Positions 21,996 to 34,985 of a stretch of 64,000 nucleotides of DNA are shown here, piece by piece. Under the pieces are notes generated by a model, which had not been told where the DNA came from, made no database searches, and worked only from the letters and a program-made list of their open reading frames with translations. Numbering within the stretch: the first letter of the stretch is position 1; every line of letters starts with the position of its first letter. Source of the stretch: Elephas maximus indicus (Eukaryota > Chordata > Mammalia > Proboscidea > Elephantidae); the NCBI RefSeq assembly GCF_024166365.1, contig NC_064839.1, positions 14,866,878 to 14,930,877 of the forward strand. The letters run 5' to 3'. A program made the translations under genes and the position numbers.

Positions 21996-22787
21996 ATGGC
22001 CTAGGACCATAGTTACAGGGAACATCTAGGTCAACTGACATAGCATACTTTATCAGGAAAATGTTCTACATCCCACTTTGGTCAGTGCCATCTGGGGTCT
22101 TAAAAGCTTGTGGGCAGCCATCTAAGATACTTCAATTGGTCCCATCCCACTTGGAGCAAAGGAGAATGAAGAAAGGCAAAGACACAAGGAATATACTAGC
22201 CCAAAGGACTAAATGACCAAATGAACCAAAGACTCCACCAACCTGAGACCAGAAGAACTAGATGGTGTCCAGCTACCTCCAATGACTTCCCTGACAGGGA
22301 ACACAACAAAGAGTCCCAGAAAGAGCAGGGGGAAAATGTGCGACAGAGCTAAAATTCACCTAAAAAGACCAGACTTAATGGTCTGACAGAGACTGGAGGA
22401 ACCCCTGAAACTATGGCCTCCAGGTGCACTGTTAACCCAGAACTGAAACCATTTTTGAAACCCACTCTTCAGACAAACATTAGACAGGAATATAAAACAA
22501 AAAATAATACACATGAGGAATGTACTTCTTAGTTCAATCAGATACATGAGACCAAATGGGCAGCTCCTGTCCACAAGCAAGAAGAGAAGGCAGGAAGGGT
22601 CAGGAACTGGATGAAGGGGCACAGGGAACCCAGGGTGGAAATCGGGCAGCGTGGTGTCACACTGTGGGAATTGCAACTGATGTCACAAAACAATGTATAT
22701 ATTTTTAAAATGAAAAATTAACTTGAACTGTAACCTTTCACCTAAAGCACAATTAAAAAAAAAAAAAATCCAGATGAACAACAACAA
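21996..22787 (+). mobile_element. L1 3' end, 5'-truncated
   Basis: The L1 3' UTR in plus orientation (catcccactttggtcagtgcc, then ggggtcttaaaagcttg) ends with a poly(A) stretch near 22754-22767. Flanks resembling aaaaaagaaagcag and acaaaaaagcag suggest a degraded target duplication. Confidence 0.75.
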
Positions 22788-22965
22788 AAAAGCAGGTGAA
22801 ATTAAATTTAATAATATATTTTATTTAACCCAATATGTATAAAATGTTATCACATCAACATATAAGCCATATAAAAGTCATTTTTCATACTAAGTCTTTG
22901 AAATCTGGTATATATTTTATACTTACAGCACATCTCAACTTTCATTAGAAATACTTGATCCATAT
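22788..22965 (+). mobile_element. hAT-type DNA transposon, right part
   Basis: The reading continues gtgaaattaaatttaataat, ttatttaacccaatatg, then ttacagcacatctcaactt, the second half of the family seen at 21890. Confidence 0.5.
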
Positions 22966-23225
22966 TTATATTTCATAAAATTTATCATTAAAAAGGTAGA
23001 TTCACGTATTCAAGTTGTTCCAATACACATAAATGTTTTCCAATAACTGTGTAAGTACCCTGTTTTCTCCACAAAATTTGCAGTTCTTTAGTCCTATCCA
23101 GCACTGTTTCCTTCATAGCACCTAGATGGTCTGTAGTTAGGTCTGCCTTGGTCACTGCTGTGATTCTCAACACCTAGAGCAGTGCAGATAGATAAGCACC
23201 CAATATATATTTGTTAAATAAGCCT
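22966..23225. other. Unassigned intergenic sequence
   Basis: No gene recognised; a 61-residue minus frame is not convincing. Confidence 0.4.
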
Positions 23226-23466
23226 ACAATATTGTTGTTGTTAGCTGCCATTGGCCCCAGATTCACGGTGACCTCATGCACAAAAGAACAAAACAGTCCC
23301 TGGTTCTGTGGATCAGACCGTTGTGATCCACATGGTTTTCATTAGCTGATTTTCAGCAGTAGAGAGCCAGGCCTTTCTTCCGAGGAGCCTCTGGGTGGAC
23401 TTGAACCTCTATCCTTTCCATTAGCAGCCGTGTGTTAGCCATTTGCACCACTCAAGGGCTGCGAAC
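23226..23466 (-). mobile_element. AfroSINE, long older subfamily
   Basis: It runs from ttgttgttgttagctgccat to caccactcaagggctg and includes the extra internal segment ccaggcctttcttccgagga. At about 240 bp it is longer than the 150-bp copies. Confidence 0.8.
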
Positions 23467-23481
23467 TTACAATAAAAAAAG

Positions 23482-23698
23482 AAGCCAAACCAGCTGCCGT
23501 GGAGTCAGTTCTGATGCATGGTGACCCCAAGTGTTACAGAGCAGGACGGCTCCATAGGGTTTTCTTGGCTGTAAGCTTTACGCAAACAGACTGCCAGGCC
23601 CTTCTTCCATGATGCCGCTAGGTAGGTTCAAACTGCCAACTTTTAGGTTACATAGTAAAGTGCAAACTGTTTGCGCCATCCAGGGACCTAAACCTACA
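23482..23698 (-). mobile_element. AfroSINE, long form with internal extension
   Basis: It contains the segment tggctgtaagctttacgcaa and a reversed head (gtttgcgccatccaggga). A fragment of another copy follows at 23722-23760. Confidence 0.8.
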
Positions 23699-23760
23699 AT
23701 TAAAAAAACAAAAAAAAACAACCCATTGCTGTTGATTGCAACTCATAGCTACCCTATATA

Positions 23761-24724
23761 GAAATCAATAAAATGAAGAATTCTTCCCTCTCTCCTTAGA
23801 GTTAAATAACCCACTGCTCACTGCTCTACACAGATGAAGGTGTCAGAGAAGGCTGGGGTCTCTCCCATTCTTCTCAGAGGTTGCGGGGCTAAGGCGTCAC
23901 TTCTGACCCCACCACCCTTCTCACCTGGTCTCACGCCCAAGTCGCACCCCGATGACGTGTGTGCCCCAGCCCACTCTCTTCACTCGGTCCTTACTTCCCC
24001 ATGGCTGCTTTTAAATAATGCCAAAGCCAGTGCGGCTGACTTGCGTTCCTAGGTCACGCTTCATAGCTGTGTGACTAGTTACTCTCAACCCCATTAGGAA
24101 TTCCCAGTGCCATACAAATCCTCACCAGGACCAAATAAGAACAAAACCATGTCCTGCAGGAGGAAGTGGAACTTACCCCCTCCCAGCAATCCACTCTCCC
24201 CTTGGTCCAGTCTGATCGTCTTTCCTACTCAACTTCCAGCCAAACAACCCATCTGCTGTTCCTGAGTCCTCCCCTCTGTTCACGGCATCCCTCACTGACC
24301 TTCTCCAGCTCCTGAAACGCTGTCCATTCTGCAAGGCCCAGCACATACCAGCTGCCCCATGAAGCCATCCCAACTGCTTCTGTCCGAGTTCCCTGGGCCT
24401 CTCAGCGGCCTTGGCTTTCTCTGCATTCTGAGCATTCTGGGCTGTGAGCTCATCTGCCCAAGCCCTACAGCAGCCTGCAGGGGGTTGGTGGCTGGTGCAT
24501 CTTCACTTGGACATGAAGACCAGGTGCTTCATGACCCCCACCCTTGCCCTGGGCATGACGCAGGCCAGGGGTTACAGAGCTTGCAAAGCACAGTTGTAAC
24601 ATGTAATGGTTTTAAAACAGAAAAGTGAAAATGTTCACTTCTCAAAAGGGAATAAAGTGTTCTCATAAAAAGCGGGAAAAAGACAGGGATGACAAAAGTG
24701 ATTCTCTGAGTTATAAAGCTACCA
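23761..24724. other. Intergenic, partly GC-rich, no gene assigned
   Basis: Short frames up to 89 residues on both strands. No domain recognised. Confidence 0.35.
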
Positions 24725-25172
24725 TCCGTCTGTCCATTTGTCGTGTTGTGGTGGCTGTGATACTGGAAGCTATGCTAATGGTATTTCAACTGGTATTTCA
24801 AATACCAGCATGGTCACCCATGGTAGACACGTTTCAGTGGAGCTTCCAGACTGTGACAGACTAGGAAGAAAGGCCTGGTGATCTACGTTCAAAAATTAGC
24901 CAATGAAAAGCCTACAGATCAAAACAGAACATTTTCTGACCTGCTTGCCTTGGACACATCATCAGGAGGGCTCAACCGCTGGATGAGGAGATCATGTTTG
25001 GTGATGTAGCAGGCCCGCGAGGGTGACAGGGACCTTGGTGAGGTGTACTGGCACGACAGCTACAATGGTGGGGACTTGAACACGCCGGTGATTGTGGGGG
25101 TGACGTCTCCTTCTGTTGTGTATCAGGTTGCCATGAGTTGGAGCCAACATGAAGGCAGCTAACAACAACGAC
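24725..25172 (+). mobile_element. RTE deletion derivative (5' region joined to 3' tail)
   Basis: The RTE 5' region (gtggtggctgtgatactgga to aattagccaatgaaaagcct) passes near 24935 into the 3' coding end and tail (ttggacacatcatcaggagg to the aacaacaac repeat). A reverse copy at 32967-33372 has the same junction. Confidence 0.8.
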
Positions 25173-26225
25173 AACAACAACAGTGCTTCCCCTGACACAA
25201 GTACCCCAAGCATGGATCCAGGAGGCATGAGGCACTCTGGGTTGCTGCCACCTTTTGGCCTGTCTCGGGTTGGTGGACAGTTGGTATAAATTCCTCTGAA
25301 ATAATATAAGTTATTTCCTAGGCCATCTCCCATGGAGATCATACACAGTCTTAACTCCTGGTGAGTCTTTCTATCCCTTGTATAATGACATTAAGTGAGA
25401 ACAGTGCAACTGTTAATAACCTAATTAAACTATAAAAGAACTACGATTTTTCCATCTCAATTTTCATTCAGCAATCAAAGATCACAGATGTAACTTTTAT
25501 ATATCACCAAGGACCAAAGTTGGGGTTGATTTACACATCTGAAAAGATGCAGGACTTGGCTACCTGTAAAAGGCTGTGTTCCAGGATTCCACCCCTTCCA
25601 TCCTTATTTAGGGCCCCTTGGGGTCTGATGCCCCATTGCTCACCAGCATGCCTGGCACAGAGAGATGGCATTACTGCCATGGAGTCCCATTGCAAGGTCC
25701 TGAGAGGCTGGGATAACCGGTCCGAGTAGGGTGGAGCCACCGCCCCTGGCATCCTTCTTGGTGGTACCAGTGTGGCAGGAACCCTGGCTGGTGCCAAAGT
25801 CAGGCCTCTCAGAGGACGAGGAGGGGGTGCTATGCGGTCCCAGGATAAATTACCTTCCCAGGAGGATACAGAAGGACTGAGAGTGAGGGCAGAACAGGTT
25901 TTGTATAGACCAGGTTTTAGCACTGGAAAATGAGTACTAAACAGGAAAATTCAGAGCCAATGCACAATTACCATCACTGCTGCTTTGATTAACTGGTTCA
26001 TCTGATTAAACTGACTTATCTAACACAGAACATGAGCAGTCCCACCATCTGTTCCCTCCAGGCATTTCCCAGTGGCAGAGCTATGAGCCTAGAGACAGGA
26101 CAGCTGATCAAGTCACTGTTAAAACTGAGAAATGGGTCTCACAGGCCCACTTCAGTGGCAACGAGCCAGAGGATGAGTGTCAGCTAGAAAATATGTCAGC
26201 AGCATATTTAAGACAAAGCAAAAAT
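25173..26225. other. Intergenic region downstream of CEP89
   Basis: Frames of 116 residues (minus, 24992-25342, largely within RTE sequence) and 130 residues (minus, 25531-25923) have no recognised domain. This is the first kilobase past the CEP89 poly(A) site. Confidence 0.4.
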
Positions 26226-26251
26226 GTAAAAACTGATTGAATTTCTCTGAG

Positions 26252-26257
26252 TTTATT
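26252..26257 (-). terminator. CEP89: CEP89 poly(A) signal
   Basis: The plus strand reads tttatt here, which is AATAAA on the minus strand, 145 bp after the CEP89 stop codon. It is the first canonical hexamer downstream of the stop, so cleavage is expected around 26225-26242. This gives a short 3' UTR. Confidence 0.7.
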
Positions 26258-26401
26258 TCTTCCTTGGCTCTGCAGTGTGAAATACAGCAGCGCTAGGTGG
26301 CCTTTTGCGTCCCACTTTCCACCCAGCTGACTCTCATCTTGGGCAGTAGGAGCTGCCCTCCTCTTTCCTGTGTGAGGCAGACCTTTCTCATGGATGAGAG
26401 C

Positions 26402-26689
<288 letters not shown>

Positions 26690-26926
26690 TTAAAAGTATT
26701 TAACAGAGCTCTTGTGATTCCTAAAGTAGCAAGAACTCAAATGACAGAATGCTTATCATCCAAGTACAGAGCTCACTGTGCTTGGGTTCTGAAGCAAAAG
26801 AGGCCAAAGTTAAATGGAACACCAAGGTCCTCCCGGATCCAGAAAAGAATACAAAGGTGCAGGCAAAAAACTATTTCTTATCTAAGTTCTGCCTTTTCCT
26901 TTATTTTGGTAAGACTGCTCATATTC

Positions 26927-27672
26927 CAGGGGACAGCTAAGTAAATTGGCATAATAAAATCTATTAAGAAAACATTCTGCATCCCACTTTGGAGAGTGGC
27001 GTCTGGGGTCTTAAACGCTAGCAAGCGGCCATCTAAGATGCATCAATTGGTCTCAACCCACCTGGAGCAAAGGAGAATGAAGAACACCAAAGATACAAGG
27101 TAATTATGAGCTCAAGAGACAGAAAGGGCCACATAAACCAGAGACTACATCAGCCTGAAACCAGAAGAACTAGATAGTGCCCAGCTACAACTGATGACTG
27201 CCCTGACAGGGAACACAACAGAGAATCCCTGAGAAAGCAGGAGAGCTGTGGGATGCAGACGCCAAATTCTCGTAAAAAGACCAGACTTAATGGTCTGACT
27301 GAGACTAGAAGGACCCCGGTGGTCATGGCCCCCAGACCTTCTGTTAGCCCAAGAAAGGAACCATTCCCAAAGGCAACTCTCCAGACAGGGATTGGACTGG
27401 ATGATGGGAGAGAAAATGATGCTGGTGAAGAATGAGCTTCGTGGATCAAGTAGACACATAAGACTATGTTGGCATCTCCTATCTGGAGGGGAGATGAGAG
27501 GGCAGAGGGGACAGAAGCTGGCTTAATGGACACGAAAAGAGAGAGTAGAGGGAAGGAGTGTGCTGTCTCATTAGGGGGAGAGCAATTAGGAGTATATAGC
27601 AAGGTATATATAAATTTTTGTCTGAGAGACTGACTTGATTTGTAAACTTTCACTTAAAGCACAATTAAAAAA
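26927..27672 (+). mobile_element. 5'-truncated L1 3' end with 16-bp duplication
   Basis: The L1 3' UTR in plus orientation ends acaattaaaaaaa. It is flanked by aagactgctcatattc at 26911-26926 and 27673-27688. It lies in the last CEP89 intron, opposite to the gene. Confidence 0.93.
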
Positions 27673-27688
27673 AAGACTGCTCATATTC

Positions 27689-28060
27689 TTTGTTCTTATT
27701 ACTTTATAATAAGAATATACAATAATCAGAGCAGCTGACCTAAGCCAGGCAGACGAGACTGCACAATGGCCTGGCTGTGGGCACCTACCCAGCATGGACC
27801 CTGTAGGCTCTCCCCCATGTCCTCTTTGCCTGTACTGTCACCTGGCTAATACTCTACGACTTTTCATAGGTACCCGCATACGTGGCCTGATGGGCTCAGA
27901 CATAAAGGGTGAGTTAGGTGGCAGGGCGGGGGCTTATAGCAAGTGGGGCTTATAGCTGAGGACCCAGAGAAGAGTGGCCTAGACCATGTGCCAGGAGGGT
28001 GAGTGCCCAGAGGGGCCAACGCCTGTGAGAAACGGAAAGGGCAGCAGAACAGTATTTCCT
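27689..28060. other. Intronic, unassigned
   Basis: Nothing recognised apart from being intron of CEP89. Confidence 0.4.
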
Positions 28061-28069
28061 GAGAACAAC

Positions 28070-28365
28070 TCTGTGCCAGCCACTTTGTGGGATGCTAGGG
28101 AAATGGGGGTGGACAAAAGTATCCATGTCCTCACAGGCCAATGGTCCACTGGAAGAATAGAGCAGGATACCAGCCACCATGTGTGATGCTAGGCAAACAG
28201 GGGTGGACAAAAGTATCCATGTCTTCACAGGCTATGGTCCACTGGGGGTATAGACCAGGATACCAGGCACCATGTGGGATGCTGGGAAAACAGGGGTGGA
28301 TAAAATATCCATGTCCTCACAGGGCCACGGTCTACTGGAAGAACAGACCAGGATACCAGCTACCA
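28070..28365. repeat. Tandem repeat, about 93-94 bp unit, three copies
   Basis: Units start at the ccagccac-type anchors at 28076, 28170, 28263 and 28356. Each holds gatgctagg-aaa, ggggtgga-aaa and tatccatgtc-tcacagg. Unit length is close to a multiple of three, so a plus-strand frame (28141-28401) stays open through the repeats. Confidence 0.85.
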
Positions 28366-28755
28366 CCTCAGGGGGACAGTGAACTCCATGAGGGGATGTG
28401 AAGAAGAGAACATCAGGCCTCAGCCCAGGAGAAGGAGTGGGCCTTGTCCAAGGTGGCAGGGTGGGGACACCAGCTCCACAGATATTGCCAGATGATTCTG
28501 GAAAACATTAGCAACCAAATGAGCAGGTGGACTCAGGAGTCATATTTAAAGAGCAAGACATTGAGGCTCAGGGAGACAAGTGACCTGCACACTTATCCAG
28601 GGTCGCTGTTCTTGTGTACTGTTTACAGGGGTGTGAGAGAGCCCAGAGCCCATACTGATTCCTTCCAAGGCCCACTCAGTGTCAAACACTATTTAATTAA
28701 ATTATGTCTAAAAAAAATCCCTGTTTCTGGCACAAAACACCCAGATGTTTGATAA
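28366..28755. other. Intronic, unassigned
   Basis: A 102-residue frame on the plus strand (28444-28752) has no recognised domain. A cagg-gaga-aagtgacc stretch near 28570 may be MIR-derived. Confidence 0.35.
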
Positions 28756-28759
28756 ATCA

Positions 28760-30830
28760 TAGAAATATGTTTAAATGTATGGCCAAACTCAAAAGAAAGA
28801 ACAGGAAACCCCAAAGAGAAGGAAAAAAAAAAAAAAAAAGAAGAAGACTAAGCTGAAACCACAGAGTTACTTAGATAAAATATTGGTGTTGCTCTGAGAG
28901 CAAAAGCCAACGTCAGAAACGCACAATTTTTTGGAAATGAAGACTAGGGCTTGGGCCCATGCAAACTGGGTGTGGCAGGAAAATCCATATTTGTGTTTCT
29001 CTTCTTCTCCCTAGAAATACTCTAAATTATATGTCCCAGCAATAGGCAGTTAAGTGGAAACACATGAAGGACCCTCAGAGGGAGGTCAGATGGTTGAAAA
29101 ATCTTTAGATCTTCAAAATAAACCTGCTTGGAGAGGCTAAAAAGAGACTCCTTGGAGATTGTAGCTACTGGCCTGTTCTCACGTGGATCACATGGAGTTT
29201 GAATCTACACTATTCCCCATGATCAGGAATCCCAGGCCCTGACTGAAGTGAACCAAGAGTAAAATGATATTTTTGAGACAATCAGGGAAAAAGCTAAATG
29301 GATGGGTTAAACAGCACACTGGACACAAGTGAAGAGAGAAATTAGTAAACCAAAACATTGAACAGAATAAATCACCCAGAATGGAGGCCAGGAAAATATG
29401 TTAGATAATATTAAAGAGCTATTGTTAAAAAATCCTTTAGATTTTTTTTAAATCACTACTATAGTCTATTAAAGATAATAATAAACTTTAAGTGGCTCAA
29501 TAAATTAAAATGTTCTTTGGAAACCTGGAGAAAAACATCCTCAATCCAAACCTTAAGATTCCACAGATTAAATTCATCCAAATATGAGCTCATAATAAGA
29601 AACTGCTGTGTGAAAAATTACACAAAATAAGTAAAACAGAGCAACAGTTAACAAAACAAGATTTATCATATAAAATAGCTATGAATGAAATAGTAAAGGA
29701 AATAATATATTAAACAGAAGCAAAGGCCAAGAACTTATTTTTTAAAATGACTGGGCAGATTTCCAAAAGAACCAAACAGAATTCTGGAAATGAAAAATAC
29801 AGTTGCTGAAATAAAAACTTCTGTGGCTGGGTTAAATAGCACATTGAACACAGCTGAAGAGAGAGAGTTAGTAAACAGGAATACTGAGCAGAAGAAATTA
29901 GCCAGACTGCAGACCAAAAAAACAGAGATACAAAGGTAGGCACATGGAGGAGTCAATGAGAAGGCCTAACATACATTTTATCTAAGTTCCAGAAGGAAAT
30001 TTAGAAAGAATGGGGGAAAAGACATATTTGAAGAGATGATGGCAGAGAACTTTTTAGAACAAAAGACATAAAATCACAGGCATAGAGCATAACTTATACC
30101 AAGTAGGATAAATAAAAAGAAATCATAGTTAGAAATACTGCAGATGAGACAGAGATCTTAAAAGCAGCCAGGAGAAAAGACAAAGTACCTATTTTCAAAA
30201 ACCGACAAAAGACTTCTCAACAGCAATAATGAAATCCAGAGAAGAGTGAAATGTGCTGAGAGAAAATGATTGTCAAGGTAGAATTCTGCACCCAACAGAA
30301 AATCTTTCAAGGATGAGGGCGAAATGCAGACATTTTCAGTTAAACAAAAACTAAGAAAGCTTACTGTCAATAGAATCTCACTAAAGAAACTTCTAAAGAC
30401 TGTACTTTAGGAAGAAGGAAAATAATCTGAAAAATAAGATCTGAGATGCAAGAAAGGAGAGTAATCAAATAAATTAACAAACTGTGGAGAAATCAAAATA
30501 AGCAAAAACTAACAAAAATACTGGCAATATTTAATATATGGGGCTAAAATAATGATATAAAATGGATTTTTGCTTTTCATTTTCATATCTATATCTAATA
30601 ATAGACAATAACAGCATATAAACTGAGTGGGAAATAATTAGATTAGATCATTTTAATGGCCCTGCAAGGGGTGGGGGGAGGGAATGTAGAGATGCTGATT
30701 AGTTTTTTATGTTAAATACCCATGGTGAAATTTCAAGGGTAGAAATAAAATGTATAACTTTCAAATTATCAGAAAGAAAAAATGGGGTAAGAGGAGAAAA
30801 TGAAACAAAACAAAACAAAATCCATTTTAT
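28760..30830 (+). mobile_element. HAL1-like (half-L1) element, plus orientation
   Basis: The sequence resembles L1/HAL1 ORF1: an ATG followed by a Lys/Arg-rich start near 28778, then agcagccaggagaaaagaca near 30163 and gcagacattttcagttaaac near 30327, which match the ORF1 RNA-binding region. It is decayed by stops. Two related segments begin at about 29304 and 29828. Confidence 0.65.
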
Positions 30831-31370
30831 TAATGCAATTCTAAAACTCCCATCTGGCAGGAAGCTTGATATTGACCTGACTTTAAAAAAAAAAAAGAAA
30901 ATTTATTATTATTATTTTTTTTACAGAGTGACTATGGTATATAAGAACTTCTATGACTACTAATACATGTTAGGTAAGAATCTGTTTTGCTTGGCATTAA
31001 GAAGCATCTGGTTTATGGAAAATATGAGACATCTGCATTCTGATGGCATTAAATCTACTCATCTGTCACATGCTCCCAATGAGCAGAATTGACTACTCAG
31101 CCTGCAGCTATCCATCAATATTAAATCTATATACCTGCAACAATAAAGAAACTAGGTGTGATTTCTGGTTTATTTATTATTATTATTTCTATTTTGAGAG
31201 CTCTTTAATAGTTTTATGATTTCATGTAAGTAACTGGAATCACATTGATACATCTCCTAATGAGGTTTAAGAAACATCACTTTGCAGGACAGGGATATAT
31301 CATTTATCTATCATAAGCCTCCTTTTTGTCTGAATTTTTTTTTAATTTTGAATTGATTTCTTAATTAAAA
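30831..31370. other. Intronic, AT-rich, unassigned
   Basis: No recognised gene; poly(A) and TTA-rich simple sequence at 30884-30920. Confidence 0.4.
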
Positions 31371-32966
31371 TTCTTATTTTGAGATAACTGTGAATTCAAA
31401 TGAAATTGTATGAAATAATACAGCGAGATTCTGTGTACCCTTTACCCAGTGTCCCCCAGGGTAACATCTTGCAACATATCGTACTATGTTTGTACTATAG
31501 GACCATTACTATAGTACCATTGCTATAGTACAATATCACAACCAGGATGCCGACACTGATATAGTCAAGATACAAAACATTTCCATCACAAGGATCCCTT
31601 CATGTTGTCAATTTGTAGCCATGCCCACTTCTCTCCCACTCCACCCCCTCCTTAATCATTTTAAGAATGTTATATAAATGGAATTATACAGTACACAACC
31701 TTCTGGGATTTTTTTTTTTCCCCCGCTTAATATAATTCCCTGGAGATTGATCCAGGCTTTTGCACGTCTCAAAAGTTTGTTCCTTTTTATTGTTCAGGGG
31801 TATTCCATAGAATAAATGTACCACAGTTACTTAACCATTAACCCACTGAAAGATGGGTGAAAACATCTGAGTTGTTTCCAGTTTGGGCCATTACTGATAA
31901 AGCTATTATAAACTTTCATGTACAGGGTTTTATGTGAAGATAAGTCTTCATTTCTCTGGGATAAATGCCCAGGAGTGCAATTACTGGGTCCTATGGTTTT
32001 TTTTTTTTTTTTTTTTATGGAAGTTGCATACCTAGTTTTTTTAAAGAAATTGCCAAAATTTTCTAGAGTGGTTGTCCCATTTTATATTCCCACCAGCAAT
32101 GTATGAGTGATTGTTTCTCTGTGTCCTTGGCAGCATTTACTGTTGTTGCTTTTCATTTTAGCTATTCTGAGAGGTGTGTAGTGATAGCTCATTGTAGCTT
32201 TCATTTGCATTTCCCTAATGGCTAGTGATGCTGAACATCTTTTCATGTGCTTATTGGCCATCTGTATATCCTCTTCGGTGACATTTTTGTTCATGTCTTT
32301 TGACCATTTTCTAATTGGATTACTTATTATTTTTAACGTTGAGTTTTGAGACTTCTTTATATATTCTAGATACTAGACCTATTTTCTCCCAGTCTGTAGC
32401 TTGTCTTTTCATCCTCTTAACAGAGACTTCCACAGAACAAAATTTTTAATTTTGATGAAGTCTAATTGATCAGTTTATCCTTTCATTGGTCATGCTTTTA
32501 GTGGCAATCTAAGAACTGTTTACCTAGTCCTATATCCTAGAGATTCTCTCCTTTTTTCCCCCTAAAAGTATTACAGTTTTTATATTTTACAGTTAAGTCC
32601 ATGCTCCATTTTCAGTTAATTTTTATATAACCTGTGAGGTTTAGGCTGAGGTTCATTTTTTTTGCCTATGGATGTCCAACTGCTCTACATCATTTGTTGA
32701 AAATGTTATCTTTCCTCCACTGAATGCTTTTGCACCTTTGTCAAAAATCAGCTGGGCATGTTTGTGTGGCCTATTTCTGGGTTCTCTATTCTGTCACACT
32801 GATCTACATGTCTATCCCTCTGTCAATACCACCCAGTCTATGTAACAGCTCTTGAAATTGGGTAGACCTAGTCCTCTCACCTTATTCTTTAAAAAAAAAA
32901 AAAAAAAAATGGCTATTCTAGTTCCTGTGCCTTTTCATATAAATTTTAGAATAATCTTGTCTAGAC
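31371..32966 (-). mobile_element. Old L1M element, reverse
   Basis: The 3' UTR part is at 31371-31700. The ORF2 C-terminal remnant at 32294-32082 reads EEDIQMANKHMKRCSASLAI, and further RT-end sequence reaches about 32966. All is decayed. Confidence 0.85.
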
Positions 32967-33372
32967 AGACAAATAAGTTGATAGCTGCCATCAAGTTGAC
33001 TCTAACTCATGGTGACATTATGTACAACAGAAGGAAACGCTGCCCAGTCCTGCATCACCCTCCATTGTTGAGGCTATCGTATCAACCCATCTCACCCAGG
33101 GTCTCCCACCCTCCCACTGGCCTTCTGTTTCACCAAACATGATGTCCTCCTCCAGTGACTGATCCTTCCTGATGACGTGTCTAAAGCAAGCAAGTTGGAC
33201 AGTGTTTTGTGATTCATAAGGTTTTTGTTGGCTAATTTTTGGAAGTACATCACCAAACCTTTCTTCCTAATCTGTCTTAGTCTGGAAGCACTGCTGAAAC
33301 CTGTCCACCATGGATGACCCTGCTGGTATTTGAAATACCCAGCTCCAAGTTGGTGGCTACTAGACCATAGCT
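32967..33372 (-). mobile_element. RTE deletion derivative, reverse
   Basis: The reverse complement runs from the RTE 5' region (gggtatttcaaataccagca) to the 3' end (tgcttgctttagacacgtca, then atggcagctatcaac), with the same internal join as the copy at 24725-25172. Confidence 0.8.
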
Positions 33373-34738
<1,366 letters not shown>

Positions 34739-34794
34739 CTAGGTTGACAACATACCTTCTCCCACACCCTCCGTTTGCATTCCCTACCTCCACC

Positions 34795-34985
34795 CTGTAT
34801 AATGTATGAATCTAGGAAAATTGGAAATCGTCAAAAATGAAATGGAATGCAGAAACATTGATATCCTAGACATTAGTGAGCTGAAATGGACTGGTACTAG
34901 CCATTTTGAATTGGACAATCACATGGTCTACTATGCCGGGAATGACAACTTGAAGACGAATGATGCGTTCGTTGTGTCATGTAGA
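34795..34985 (+). mobile_element. RTE/BovB endonuclease-domain fragment
   Basis: The frame reads MNLGKLEIVKNEMECRNID then ISELKWTG, the N-terminal endonuclease region of RTE/BovB, the same as at 57745-57900. It ends abruptly at a SINE-like ccatagggtttcc. Confidence 0.85.

Noticed and set aside
1..26225. SLC7A9 coding exons, expected from human gene order
   Set aside because: I searched both strands by eye for its conserved transporter residues and found none; a non-coding first exon cannot be judged.
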